DNA of 64,000 nt from Phycisphaerales bacterium (GCA_905339235.1 CAJPFG010000026.1:62001-126000); one strand, 5' to 3'; shown: positions 17,201 to 26,305, numbered from the stretch's first letter. Notes: generated by a model from the sequence alone, not told the origin. Made by a program: numbers and translations.

Positions 17201-20200
17201 TGCGGCGGAACGGACCTGCTCATCAGCGGCGGATCCGTGATCACGAACAAGGCCGGGGGCGTATTCAATCATACGTCCGGCGTCGATCTTGTCGGCAGCG
17301 ATGTGCAGGCGATGCTTGTGAACGAGGGGCAATACAACAGAAACTCGTTCGGCCAGGTCAGTTTTGTCAGCGTTGCCGTGACCAACGCCGCAGGCGCTGA
17401 GATGCATGTGATCAACGGAACGCTCTTCCTTGGAAACGGATCGATCCTGCTGAACCTCGGTCACATCGAGGTCGATTCGGGGACAGGGTTGGCGTTCGGC
17501 GCGGGCTCAATCGCGACTCACGGCGCGGGTTCCTCCATCGGCGGACCCGGAGCGCTCGCCCTCGGTCCCGTCACCCACACGATCTCGGGAGCCACGACGT
17601 GGTCGATTCCGGATGTCTCGGTCCCTGCCGGCACGACCATCACAGGATCGGGCGACCTGACAGTCACTCAGGCGTTCACGTGGACCGGGATCAGCGGCGG
17701 CAGTCTGACCGGGACCGGGCAGACGATCCTCGCCTCGGGCGGCCCCGACTTCGTCATGGCCACGGGCACGACGTTCGACCTGCATCGGCCGCTCACGATC
17801 AACCGGCATTGGGTCATGGCGAACGCGACGCTCACCGGCCCCGCAGACCTTTACGTCAACTGGACATTCAGTTGGCAAGGAGTGCAGACCGGCCCGGGCC
17901 TCACCATCTTCTCGCTTCCAATGAACTTCAGCGCCGGGACCTGGCCCTCTGACCGTGGCCAGGTCTTCACGAGCCCCGCAACGCTTTCGGGCGGAACTTT
18001 CTCCGGCACGGGAGACGTCACTTTCAATCAGACCCTGACCTGGACGGCCGGAGGGTTCGGCGGCACTGGCACGGCGACGGTCCTGGGAGCCGCGTCGATC
18101 TCCGGCGGGACGTGTACGGCCGACCGCGACCTCACCTTTAGCGGCGGGCTCAGCCTAAACTCGGGGGAACTCACCGGATCCGGCAACGTGCTGGTGAACG
18201 GGTCCTTCACGTGGACGGGCGGTCTGCAATCGGGCACGGGCACAACCAGTGTTGGACCAGACGCCACCTTTACCCTCTCGTCGGGCACCCGGACCTCCAA
18301 TCGGCCGATCGTCTTCAATCGGGCGGTCGAACTATCGGGAGGAACCTTCGCCGGTGCCGGAAATATCACCTTCGCCGGCGGCCTGACTTGGACAAATGGC
18401 ACCCTGGCCGGCTCGGGCCTCGCGATCATCCCCGCCAACCAGGTCCTCACGCTCACCGGGGGCAGCGGCCTGCGCCGTTCGCTGGACAACTTCGGAACGA
18501 TCAACTACACGGCCGGCCTGGGCATCTTCGACGGCTCGGTGCTTACCAACAAGCCCGGCGGCACGTTCAACCACCTGGGTTCCTCGGGGGTCGGCGGCAA
18601 CACGAACTCGTCGTACTCCCAGTTCGTCAATCAGGGAACCTACAACAAGACCAATGGCGGGCTGTACGGCTTCTCCGGCCAGATCGTCTTCACCAACGCC
18701 GCGACCGGCGTGATGAACATCGACGCCGGCATTTTCGAGTGGACCAACTCCGACCAGTTCGGCATCGAGTTCTTCAACTCCGGCCTGATCGATGTGGACG
18801 CCGGGGCGATGTTCCGCTTCACGCGCGGCGCCAGCCACAACGCCGGCTCGTCGATTATCGGCTCCGGCACGTTCGACTTTAACAGCGGCACGCACGTGCT
18901 CTCCGACCAGGTCCAACTGGGATCGGCCCTCGTGATGGCCTTCACGGGCGGCGACGTGACGCTGAACCAGTCCCGGACCTTCAGCCACACGGTCACGCTC
19001 AGCGGCGGCATGCTGACGGGTACCGGCGACTTCACCTTCGCCGCTGGCCTCAACTGGTCGGGTGGGTCGCTCCGGGGCGCCGGTTTGGCGATCATCCCCG
19101 CCAACCAGGTCCTCACGCTCAGCGGCGGAGGCGGCCTGCACCGCTCGTTGGACAACTTCGGGACGATCAACTACACGGCCGGCCTGGGCATCTTCGACGG
19201 CTCGGTGCTGACCAACAAGCCCGGCGGCACGTTCAACCACCTGGGTTCCTCAGGGGTCGGCGGCAACACGAACTCGTCGTACTCCCAGTTCGTCAATCAG
19301 GGAACGTACAACAAGGCCAATGGCGGGATGTACGGCTTCTCCGGCCAGATCGTCTTCACGAACGCCGTTGGCGGCGTGATGAACATCGACTCCGGCATCT
19401 TCGAGTGGACCAACTCCGACCAGTTCGGCATCGAGTTCCTCAACTCCGGCCTGATCGATGTGGACGCCGGGGCGACGTTCCGCTTCACGCGTGGCGCGCA
19501 GCACAACGCCGGCTCGTCGATCACCGGCGGCGGCACGGTCGATTTCAACTCCGGCACGCACGTGCTCTCCGACCAGGTCGAACTCCCCGCCTCCATCGTC
19601 ATGACCTTCACCGGGGGCGACGTGACGCTGAACCAGGACCGCACGTTCGCCCACACGGTCACGCTCAGCAACGGGGCGTTGACCGGCAGCGGCAACTTCG
19701 TTTTCGGCAACGGTCTCAACTGGTCGGGCGGCATGCTGGGCGGCACGGGCCTGGCGACGATCCCCGCCGGACAGGTCCTCACCCACACCGGCAGCAACGG
19801 TCTGCGCCGGGCGCTGGACAACTCCGGGACCTTCAACCTGTCCAGCGGCAGCCTGAACATCTACGACGGCACGGTGCTCACCAACAAGCCCGGCGCCACA
19901 CTTAACCACGCTTCCAGCAACGCCATTAACGGCTTCACCAACTCGTCGTACTCCCAGTTCGTCAACCAGGGGACGTACAACAAGACCATCGGCGGGATGT
20001 ACGGCTTCGCCACCCAGATCATGCTGACCAACACCGCGACCGGTGTGATGAACATCAACGCCGGTATCTTCGAGTGGACCAACTCCGACACGTCCGGCAT
20101 CGAGTTCTTTCACTCCGGGCAGATCGTTGTGTCCGCCGGGGCCACGTTCCGATTCACCCGCGGCGCGGCCCTCAACTCCGGTTCATCGATCACCGGCGGC

Positions 20201-23059
20201 GGCACGGTCGAGTTCACTTTCGGCCCGACCGTGCTCGACGGGCAGTTCCTCGCAGCCTCCCTGGTCATCAGCGGCGGGACGGTGTCCTTCAACCAGAGCC
20301 AGGTGCTCGGTGTGCCAGTCACCCTCAGCAGCGGCACACTGACGGGCACGGGCGATGTCACGTTCAGCGGTGGTCTCAACTGGACCGGTGGAACCATGTC
20401 TGGCACCGGGAAGACCATCATCCCGACGGGACAGTCGGTCGCGCTGACATCCAACTCCATCACCCTCAACCGCAGCCTGGACAACTTCGGCACGATCACC
20501 GTGACCGGCCCGTCGGGCCCGTCGATGACCATCGGGGCGGGCGCCGTGCTGACCAACAAGCCCGGTGCGGTGTTCAACCACAACTTCGCCGGCAACCTGC
20601 ACGGGTCGGGTGACAATCCGTTCGAGTCGTTCCTGAATCAGGGCACCTACAACAAGAACGGGTCCGGGACTTCCGGATTTGCATTCGACCTGGTGGTGAC
20701 CAACGCCGCCGGCGGCGTGATGAACATCAACGCCGGTGTGCACTCGTGGAGCACCTTCTACTCCGCGACCAACCAGGGCACCCTGAACGTGGCGTCCGGC
20801 GCCACCGTGTCCATCACCTCGAACCTGAGCCTGTTCGACGCCGGCACGCTCCTGGGCGGGACCTGGAACATCGCCGGCGCACTCGCGTTCCCGGGCAGCA
20901 CGACCATTTCTGCCCTTGGACCAGGAGCGACCGTGCTCATCGACGGCCCCGCCGCGGCTATCACCCGCGCCAGCGGCGGCTCGGCCGTTGCCACGCTCTC
21001 TTCCAACGATGGCTCCCTCACGCTCGCCAACGGCGCCCCCTGGGCCTTCATCACCTCCGGCACGTTCAACAACCCCGGCCTGTTCCGCAAGGCTGGCACC
21101 GGCTCGGTCACCACACCGGCCGCGGCCGCCTTCAACAACACCGGCACGGTCGAAGTCTCCGGCGGCACGCTCACCATCTCCGCGACCTCGCAGACCTCGT
21201 CCGGCACCCTTACCGGCGGGACTTGGATTGTCCTCAACGGCGCCACCCTCAATCTCGCCGCGGCCAACATCGTGACCAACGAGGCGACCATCACCCTGTC
21301 GGGCGCGGGCGCCCAGATCCAAGGGCTGGAGGGCCTGTCCACCAACTCCGGCACGCTCACCCTCAACGACGTGGACTTCCCGTTCCTCCCCGCGGGCGAC
21401 ATTTTCAACAACCCCGGCACGTTCATCACTACCGGCAGCGTCACGATCCCTGCGAACATCACCTTCAACAACGGCGGCAACTCCGTCCATGTCCTGAGCG
21501 GCGTCCTCGCGATGCTCGGCAACGGCGTCCACACGGGCAACTTCATCCTCTCGGCGGGCTCCTCGGTCGCGCTCGGTGGCACGCAGGTCTTCGAGGGATC
21601 CTCGTCGTTCACCGGCTCGGGTCTGGTGAGCAACCTCGGTACGATGAAGCGCGACGCCGCCGGCGACAGTTCCCTCGCCTCCGGAATCACCTTTGACAAC
21701 GATGGGATCTTGGAGGTCGCCTCAGGACGCTTCCTCATCAACGGCCCGATCACCCAGGTCGTCGGCGATGTCCTCACGGGCGGTGTCTGGAAGGTCCTCG
21801 ACGGCGCGGCCCTCGAACTCGTAGGGCTTGACCTCACCACGAACAACGCGGAGGTGCTGCTGGTCGGAACGGGCGCGTTCAGCGCCCTGGACCACCTGGC
21901 CACCAACAACGGCACCATCACCCTTGCTGATGCGCACCCGTTCGACTTCAATCCGGCCGGCGGGGTGTTCTCCAACCCCGGCGAGTTCTTCGTCACCGGC
22001 ACCGGCGCCGTCCACGTGCCCGCCGGGATCGCGTTCGACAACAGCGGCAACTCCGTGCATGTCCAAGGCGGAGCGTTCTGGCTCGACGGCGGGGGCACGC
22101 AGACCGGCCATTTCGACGTCGCCGCGGCGGCCAGGCTCTACTTCTCCGGCGGCACGACGGTCCTGACCGCGACCAGCACCATTACGGGGGCGGGCGATGT
22201 GTTCTTCCAGGCCCCGTCCGCCTCGGTGGCCGCGCTGGTCACGATCGCGGGCACGCTGAGCGTGGACGCCGGCACGGCCACGCTCACCGCCGCCGGCTCC
22301 ACGGCCGCGGTGCTGGAGAACGCCGCGAACCTGGTCATCGCGTCGGGCGGTTCACTCTCGGTCAGCGGGAGCGCTGTGAACGATGGCACGGTCTCTCTCC
22401 AGGATGGCGACCTGAGCCTGCTGGGCGGGGGCGCGCACACGGGAGACTTCGCGATCTCCGCGGGCCGCACGCTCTCGCTCGCCGGATCGCACTCGTTCTC
22501 GCCCGGCTCCGACATCTCCGGGGCCGGCAACCTCAGCACCGGCGGGGGCGTTAGCACCGCGGGTCTCGTGGGCATCACCGGCACCGCCACATTTACCGGA
22601 GGAACCTCGTCCTTCACGGGCGGCTTCTCGAGCGGGCCGCTGACAACCTCCGCCGGTGCTTCGGTTGCGTTCACCACCAACATCGCCACCGGCACGGTCA
22701 CCAACGACGGGGCCATCACGCTCGGCACACGGACGCTCTCCATCGCCGGCGGATACACCCAGTCGGCCGCGGGTTCGTTGAACATCACGATCTCCGGAAC
22801 CGCACCGGGGCAGTTCGGGCGGGTGCTGGCGACCGGGGCGGTCCAGTTGAGCGGTGCCCTGAACGCCACGTTCACGTTCCCGATCAACCGGCAGTCGCAG
22901 GGAAGCAGTTACCAGTTCATCACCGGGTCCTCCGTCTCCGGATCGTTCTCGTCGATGACGATCCAGTCCGGCGGGAGCGTCCGCACGTTCGCGATTCTCT
23001 ATTCCGGAAACTCCGTGAGCCTCCTTGTGCCGTTCGTGGACTACGCCAAGATCGCCTGA
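14216..23059 (+). CDS. Giant beta-strand-repeat surface protein with LEPR-type N-terminus
   Basis: 2947 residues, the largest gene in the window. The ATG at 14216 has AGAGGAGA just upstream; the frame stays open about 80 nt further but lacks a better start. Residues 1-50 carry an Arg-rich leader and FEPLESRQLLS (38-48), the LEPR-XLL type motif found at the N-terminus of planctomycete exported proteins. The rest is a long run of Gly/Ser/Thr/Asn beta-strand repeats (LTWSGGTLAGTGQAIIP, LDNFGTINYTAGLGIFDGSV, GTLTGGTWIV) like autotransporter passenger helices. Three near-identical 222-223-residue tandem units lie at about 1408-2075, and a 380-residue duplication earlier. No autotransporter barrel or membrane anchor is visible at the C-terminus. 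Role inferred: cell-surface or extracellular adhesin. Confidence 0.9.
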   Translation: MSKVTSLFRGLVRDLVARAGETRRPRRDRAGTSSRSHFEPLESRQLLSTIIFEGGPFHLGNDFNDPANWVGGVLPGPLDDAIIPNFPFASTIRVTSSITVNSITANERVKLEAGVLELNTTSEFRDGFDLDSGALWGSGDVHLFGTSRWLATTPSGDGRLIVTAGAILNLDDNPSASRELRRNLDNFGSITWNASDFSVLGIVIGSTVTNAPGATFTVVQSNALAFSRMEAPATHTSGSAAFINSGTFTKQGSGDLIVRSNIGLNTSLLSLDFSGQVLISGGEVVFEDVVGPFAGLINIPTSTAGVVFSSSLAFQTGFGLTGIGSAVFSAGHTHTFAADASLSLPDIEFNGLITGGGNVTIAGAAVWRDGTMAGPGTTTIALDGSLTFFDSISLGTHLVLDRRLDNFGSLFWGTGQYLDIVDGTVLTNKFGATFTISPALGNIFYVNGLPGPGNGRLLNEGNLLVTTGGTVAVVNQSGNLEFSNPGSVLLTDTTLELTVAPLQVSSGTLTGGAWAVAGSGALDLPAGVSITTLASGAAVTLDGPSASFSAISGLATNNGTLRLIDRAHVFTTSVLNQGTIDIAAGATLEFQAPASHGIGSVISGNGTLILGSVMHTISGSTIWSVSQVEAPQEISGPGDLSVGGEFHWNGGTLTGSGLISFAAGATVDYTSGSLTRRLQNSGTLHIGSGATLTTDQSFDNFGTIQIDAGAALQYGSGSSATHGEGSSITGAGILALGPVIHTITGATTWSVPSVPVPSGTTITGFGDLTITGTFDWAGSTGGNLTGTGRTILAAGGPDFTMAGGIFDLQRTLRVDRRWLFFSATITGPADLHINGAFTWFTSGVQAGTGLTTFGQPGAGGSITFTGAVQSDRNLVFNRPTTISGGSLLGAGDFTFGAGLTWTSGTLGGTGIATVNGPATISDGTCTGDRNITFNDPITLTSGTLTGSGDLTFAGGLTWSGGTLAGTGQAIIPFGKVLDRTGGDLSRDMHNFGTFNCGGTDLLISGGSVITNKAGGVFNHTSGVDLVGSDVQAMLVNEGQYNRNSFGQVSFVSVAVTNAAGAEMHVINGTLFLGNGSILLNLGHIEVDSGTGLAFGAGSIATHGAGSSIGGPGALALGPVTHTISGATTWSIPDVSVPAGTTITGSGDLTVTQAFTWTGISGGSLTGTGQTILASGGPDFVMATGTTFDLHRPLTINRHWVMANATLTGPADLYVNWTFSWQGVQTGPGLTIFSLPMNFSAGTWPSDRGQVFTSPATLSGGTFSGTGDVTFNQTLTWTAGGFGGTGTATVLGAASISGGTCTADRDLTFSGGLSLNSGELTGSGNVLVNGSFTWTGGLQSGTGTTSVGPDATFTLSSGTRTSNRPIVFNRAVELSGGTFAGAGNITFAGGLTWTNGTLAGSGLAIIPANQVLTLTGGSGLRRSLDNFGTINYTAGLGIFDGSVLTNKPGGTFNHLGSSGVGGNTNSSYSQFVNQGTYNKTNGGLYGFSGQIVFTNAATGVMNIDAGIFEWTNSDQFGIEFFNSGLIDVDAGAMFRFTRGASHNAGSSIIGSGTFDFNSGTHVLSDQVQLGSALVMAFTGGDVTLNQSRTFSHTVTLSGGMLTGTGDFTFAAGLNWSGGSLRGAGLAIIPANQVLTLSGGGGLHRSLDNFGTINYTAGLGIFDGSVLTNKPGGTFNHLGSSGVGGNTNSSYSQFVNQGTYNKANGGMYGFSGQIVFTNAVGGVMNIDSGIFEWTNSDQFGIEFLNSGLIDVDAGATFRFTRGAQHNAGSSITGGGTVDFNSGTHVLSDQVELPASIVMTFTGGDVTLNQDRTFAHTVTLSNGALTGSGNFVFGNGLNWSGGMLGGTGLATIPAGQVLTHTGSNGLRRALDNSGTFNLSSGSLNIYDGTVLTNKPGATLNHASSNAINGFTNSSYSQFVNQGTYNKTIGGMYGFATQIMLTNTATGVMNINAGIFEWTNSDTSGIEFFHSGQIVVSAGATFRFTRGAALNSGSSITGGGTVEFTFGPTVLDGQFLAASLVISGGTVSFNQSQVLGVPVTLSSGTLTGTGDVTFSGGLNWTGGTMSGTGKTIIPTGQSVALTSNSITLNRSLDNFGTITVTGPSGPSMTIGAGAVLTNKPGAVFNHNFAGNLHGSGDNPFESFLNQGTYNKNGSGTSGFAFDLVVTNAAGGVMNINAGVHSWSTFYSATNQGTLNVASGATVSITSNLSLFDAGTLLGGTWNIAGALAFPGSTTISALGPGATVLIDGPAAAITRASGGSAVATLSSNDGSLTLANGAPWAFITSGTFNNPGLFRKAGTGSVTTPAAAAFNNTGTVEVSGGTLTISATSQTSSGTLTGGTWIVLNGATLNLAAANIVTNEATITLSGAGAQIQGLEGLSTNSGTLTLNDVDFPFLPAGDIFNNPGTFITTGSVTIPANITFNNGGNSVHVLSGVLAMLGNGVHTGNFILSAGSSVALGGTQVFEGSSSFTGSGLVSNLGTMKRDAAGDSSLASGITFDNDGILEVASGRFLINGPITQVVGDVLTGGVWKVLDGAALELVGLDLTTNNAEVLLVGTGAFSALDHLATNNGTITLADAHPFDFNPAGGVFSNPGEFFVTGTGAVHVPAGIAFDNSGNSVHVQGGAFWLDGGGTQTGHFDVAAAARLYFSGGTTVLTATSTITGAGDVFFQAPSASVAALVTIAGTLSVDAGTATLTAAGSTAAVLENAANLVIASGGSLSVSGSAVNDGTVSLQDGDLSLLGGGAHTGDFAISAGRTLSLAGSHSFSPGSDISGAGNLSTGGGVSTAGLVGITGTATFTGGTSSFTGGFSSGPLTTSAGASVAFTTNIATGTVTNDGAITLGTRTLSIAGGYTQSAAGSLNITISGTAPGQFGRVLATGAVQLSGALNATFTFPINRQSQGSSYQFITGSSVSGSFSSMTIQSGGSVRTFAILYSGNSVSLLVPFVDYAKIA
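18438..20440 (+). repeat. Three tandem ~667-bp repeats inside the giant gene
   Basis: The segment containing VLTNKPGGTFNHLGSS and FVNQGTYNK recurs with offsets of 666 and 669 nt (landmark positions 18541, 19207, 19876). Units 1 and 2 are nearly identical at the nucleotide level; unit 3 has diverged more. All offsets are multiples of 3, so the frame is kept. Confidence 0.85.
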
Positions 23060-23159
23060 GCAAGACCGCCCGCCGCGTCGAGGAGCCCGCGGCGAGTGGC
23101 CGTGCGCAACCACTCCGAGCCGGCGCGGGCAGCTCGGCGCTGCGTAATTTACCGAGTGC

Positions 23160-24233
23160 TCACACCGTCTCCCTCACCGCCCTCTTCCGGATCTGCTCCG
23201 GATGCCGCGCGTGCGTGATGGCCGTGTCGTACGAGATCTCCCCCGCGTTGTAAAGGTCGAGGAGCGCCTGGTCCACCGTGATCATCCCGTACTTGCGGCC
23301 CGACTGCATCTCGGTGTAGAGCTGGTGGACGGCGTTCTCACGGATCTGGTGGCGGACGGCGCCGGTGCCGGTGAGGATCTCGCAGCAGATGATGCGGCCG
23401 CCGGTTGGCTTGGGCAGGAGCTGCTGGGCGATGACGCCTTGGAGCGTGGCCGCGAGCATGAAGCGGATCTCGTTCTGGCGGCCCTCCGGGAAGGCTGAGA
23501 CGAGCCGCTGGACCACGTCGGGGGCGCCGGGGGTGTGAAGCGTGGCGATGACCAGGTGACCGGTCTCCGCGGCCGTCAGGGCCGTGTAGATGGTCTCCGC
23601 ATCGCGCATCTCGCCCACCGCGATGACGTCGGGGTCCTGACGCAGGACGTGCCGCAGGGCGTTGCCGAAGTCGTGCACGTCCACCAGGACCTCCTGTTGG
23701 ACGATAATGGACTTCTTGAAGGGGTGCACGTACTCGATGGGGTCCTCGATGGTGATGATCTTGGCGGAGCGCTCGGCGTTGATCAGGTCGAGCATGAAGT
23801 GCAGCGTGGTGGTCTTGCCCACCCCGGTGGGGCCTGTGAGGATGACCAGGCCGTGGGGCTTGCGGGCGAGGTCCTCGATGATCGCCGGAAGGCCGAGCTG
23901 CTCGCGCGCCCGCACGACGAGTTCGCTCATGCGGATGCTGATCTCCCATCGGCCGTTGCGGCGGTAGACGGTGAGGCGGGCGCGGCCGACTCCGGGCTGG
24001 ACCAGCGAGATGCACAACTGCCAGTCGCGCTCCAGCCGCGCCTTCTGGTCAGCCGTCAGGGCGGCGAAGAGAGAGTCCTCGATCCACTCGGGGGTCAGCG
24101 CGTCGCCCTTTGCGGGAACGATGTCGCCGTCCACCCTGAACATCGGCGGGAACCCCGCCATGATGTGGATGTCGCTGGCGTTGTGGCGGCGGGCGGAGTA
24201 CAGCAGGTCCCGAAGGTTCATCCTCGTAGCCAT
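23160..24233 (-). CDS. PilT-type retraction ATPase
   Basis: 357-residue GspE/PilT family hexameric ATPase. The N-terminal domain (ASDIHIMAGFPPMFRVDG) is followed by Walker A GPTGVGKTT (134-142), the Asp box IITIEDPIEYVH, Walker B-like RQDPDVIAVGEMRD and the His box GHLVIATLHT. AGEISYDTAITHARHPEQI near the C-terminus is the PilT-like tail, though the AIRNLIRE-type motif is not obvious. In type IV pili PilT drives pilus retraction at the inner-membrane base. Here it is the last gene of the leftward operon (16-nt overlap with the TPR gene), with no pilin or PilB nearby, so its partner is uncertain. Its final codons also occur as a remnant at 10791-10843. Confidence 0.9.
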   Translation of the reverse strand: MATRMNLRDLLYSARRHNASDIHIMAGFPPMFRVDGDIVPAKGDALTPEWIEDSLFAALTADQKARLERDWQLCISLVQPGVGRARLTVYRRNGRWEISIRMSELVVRAREQLGLPAIIEDLARKPHGLVILTGPTGVGKTTTLHFMLDLINAERSAKIITIEDPIEYVHPFKKSIIVQQEVLVDVHDFGNALRHVLRQDPDVIAVGEMRDAETIYTALTAAETGHLVIATLHTPGAPDVVQRLVSAFPEGRQNEIRFMLAATLQGVIAQQLLPKPTGGRIICCEILTGTGAVRHQIRENAVHQLYTEMQSGRKYGMITVDQALLDLYNAGEISYDTAITHARHPEQIRKRAVRETV

Positions 24234-25024
24234 CCCTTCAATCGGTTGAACAACCCGGTCGAGGAACGCTCCTCAACATCGTTGAGCAGAGTCAGGGCCG
24301 CGGCGAAGCGGGGTTCGAGTTCGAGGGCGCGGCGGCAGCACTCCTCGGCCTTCGCGGTGTCCCGAACATCCAGCAGGCACTTGGCGCGAATCGTCCAGGC
24401 GTAGGGCTCGGCGGGGACCATGCCCACCGCCTGGGCCGCGAACTCCAGCCCGGCCGCGGGCTTGTCGTGGAAGAGGTAGATCCGGGCGATGACGATCCGG
24501 TCGAACCAGTCGGCAGCGGGCTCGGCGAGAGACTTCTCGAAGCAGTCGCGGGCCCGGGCCGCATCCCGCGGGAGCAGCACTTCGCCGCGGGCGGACCAGC
24601 GCAGAGGGCTCGTGCCGGTAGCCTGGACCGAGGCGTCGCTGCAGACCTGGGCGGCGCGACCATCGCCCAGCCGGAGGCAGGCGCGGGACTTGGCCGCGAG
24701 CAGGTCGCCGTTGGAGCGGAAGACCTCAAGGGCCTTGTCGCTCCAGAGTCGCGCTTCGGCGTATTCGCCCAGTTCGACCAGCATCTGCACCTGCCCGACC
24801 CAGGCGACGACCCGAGACCGGTCCTCGCGCAGCCCGCGGGTGAAAAACTGCAGCGCCGACTCGAACTCGCCGCGGCGGTTGGCGCGGTCTGCCTGCGCCA
24901 GGTAGTGGTCGGCGGAGCGCTTGAGCGTGCCTTCGAGGGACTTGTCGGCGGCGTGCAGACCCGCCGCGGTTGGGGAGGGTTGCTCGCGGCTGCCGAACTC
25001 CAAGCGGCTGAATCGTCCGTTCAT
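24218..25024 (-). CDS. TPR-repeat protein
   Basis: 268 residues built of helical tetratricopeptide-like repeats (RRGEFESALQFFTRGLREDR, AEECCRRALELEPRFAAALT). The start was set at 25024 because ATGA overlaps the stop of the upstream membrane-protein gene, a coupling repeated through this operon; the longer upstream frame is antisense-like. There is no signal peptide, so it is probably cytoplasmic. It sits between the signal-peptidase-like protein and PilT and may act as an adaptor. Confidence 0.8.
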   Translation of the reverse strand: MNGRFSRLEFGSREQPSPTAAGLHAADKSLEGTLKRSADHYLAQADRANRRGEFESALQFFTRGLREDRSRVVAWVGQVQMLVELGEYAEARLWSDKALEVFRSNGDLLAAKSRACLRLGDGRAAQVCSDASVQATGTSPLRWSARGEVLLPRDAARARDCFEKSLAEPAADWFDRIVIARIYLFHDKPAAGLEFAAQAVGMVPAEPYAWTIRAKCLLDVRDTAKAEECCRRALELEPRFAAALTLLNDVEERSSTGLFNRLKGWLRG

Positions 25025-26073
25025 GACGTGGATCCATTCGTGTTGGATGGGGTGGGCTGCTCGATCGGGCCGAAACGCGACCAGGGCCGGGAGCGCCACA
25101 GGACCTTGCCGGTGATGTGTTCCTGACGGATGATGGAGACGCGGACGAACAGCTCGTTAAAGCCCCGGGTCTGCTGACCCTGGATGAGGAAGAGCGATGG
25201 GAGGACGAAGTACTCGCCGGGACCCAGCGTCACCCCGAAGGGTCCGATCGGCGGCAAGTGCCCCAACGGCGCCCTCGTCGGGTCTATCGGGGCGGCGTTC
25301 ACCGACAGGACCGACCCATCGCTCGTGACCGCGTCGCCGGGCCCGGCGATGATCCGGTCGATGCCGACCCCCGCGCGGATGTAAGCCCCCGGCGCCGAGA
25401 GCGGCTGGACCTGATAGACGATGATCTCGCCTGGGTGGAACGTGTCGGGCCGGTTCCATCGGCCGGTGTGGACCACCGTGTCGCCCTCGCGAAGCACGCC
25501 CCTCTCGGCGATCCCGATGATCGTGAAGGGCACGAAGCCGCCGGTGATGAGCCAGCGCGCCGGCAGGTAGAGGCCGAAGTTCAAGAGCGCGTACACCAGC
25601 AGGCCGAGGAGCGCGCGCCGGAGAACCGGCTGATCCCGCAGCGGTCTGGCCAGGATCAGGCTGATGATCAGCCCGTGCCAGCCGACGAGCAGGAAGTACA
25701 TGGGGCGTCCCCCGGGCCCGCCCATCAGCAACAGAGTGAGTGCGATCAGCGCCAGCCACACGCCGACGATGCACCAGCCGAACTTGCGGTGGCCCAGCCG
25801 GTGGTGGCCCCACCCCGGGATGACGGAGCGCGTGAGGGCACCCCAGTTGACATCCGGGTGGAAGACGGAGCGGGTATCGCCCAGGAACGCCGCCCAGGAC
25901 TGACGGAGGGAGAGGCCAGCCCGGGCGGCGGCGTGACGAACGGACGACGGGAGGGCGACGTCCGCGGCGCGGGGCGGATCGATCGAGATCGACGAGAAGT
26001 CCAGCAGGCTCTGGCATCGGGCGCACGCCCGCAGGCCCGGGACATTCTGGAAGTTGCAGTTGGGGCATTCCAA
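25021..26073 (-). CDS. Zinc-ribbon membrane protein with a signal-peptidase-like domain lacking catalytic residues
   Basis: 350 residues starting at TTG (GGAG upstream). An N-terminal four-Cys zinc ribbon (CPNCNFQN, CARCQSL) is followed by three hydrophobic segments near 100-117, 124-143 and 153-176, then a beta-rich domain that follows the S26 signal-peptidase order: FTIIGIAERGVLREGDTV, FHPGEIIVYQV, GIDRIIAGPGDAV, and an ending ITGKVLWRSRPWSRFGPI. The Ser of the catalytic SMxPT motif and the Lys of KRVIGxPGD are not found (RIIAGPGD instead), so peptidase activity is unlikely. Its stop overlaps the TPR gene by 4 nt. It may organise a membrane complex with PilT; inference only. Confidence 0.65.
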   Translation of the reverse strand: MECPNCNFQNVPGLRACARCQSLLDFSSISIDPPRAADVALPSSVRHAAARAGLSLRQSWAAFLGDTRSVFHPDVNWGALTRSVIPGWGHHRLGHRKFGWCIVGVWLALIALTLLLMGGPGGRPMYFLLVGWHGLIISLILARPLRDQPVLRRALLGLLVYALLNFGLYLPARWLITGGFVPFTIIGIAERGVLREGDTVVHTGRWNRPDTFHPGEIIVYQVQPLSAPGAYIRAGVGIDRIIAGPGDAVTSDGSVLSVNAAPIDPTRAPLGHLPPIGPFGVTLGPGEYFVLPSLFLIQGQQTRGFNELFVRVSIIRQEHITGKVLWRSRPWSRFGPIEQPTPSNTNGSTS

Positions 26074-26076
26074 CCG

Positions 26077-26295
26077 TCAGGCTCCGTGAGTGTGGCCGTG
26101 GATCTGGCCCGACGTCGAGACCCGGACATTGCCGGGGCCGTAGAACTCGCTGGTCTTCTCGCGCGAATCCTCGCGGCCCACGATCTCGGCGAGCATGTCG
26201 GAGAGGCGCATGCACTCCTCGCCGCTCACGCCCGAGACCTTGACGGTCAGTTTGCCGGCCTTGTCGATGCGGATGTCGAACTGGGGTGCGGACAT
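26077..26295 (-). CDS. DUF2997-family small protein
   Basis: 72 residues. The core FDIRIDKAGKLTVKVSGVSG then EECMRLSDMLAEIVG matches DUF2997, a small family typically encoded beside Ycf35 (DUF1257) and Ycf46-type genes in cyanobacteria and other bacteria. The C-terminal extension ends in a His-rich HGHTHGA. It starts at 26295, 10 bp after the DUF1257 gene. Function unknown. Confidence 0.75.
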   Translation of the reverse strand: MSAPQFDIRIDKAGKLTVKVSGVSGEECMRLSDMLAEIVGREDSREKTSEFYGPGNVRVSTSGQIHGHTHGA

Positions 26296-26305
26296 GGTGC
26301 GTTCC

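Noticed and set aside
20183-22098. Long minus-strand frames under the giant gene
   Set aside because: They mirror the Gly/Thr-rich repeats and have only low-complexity composition.
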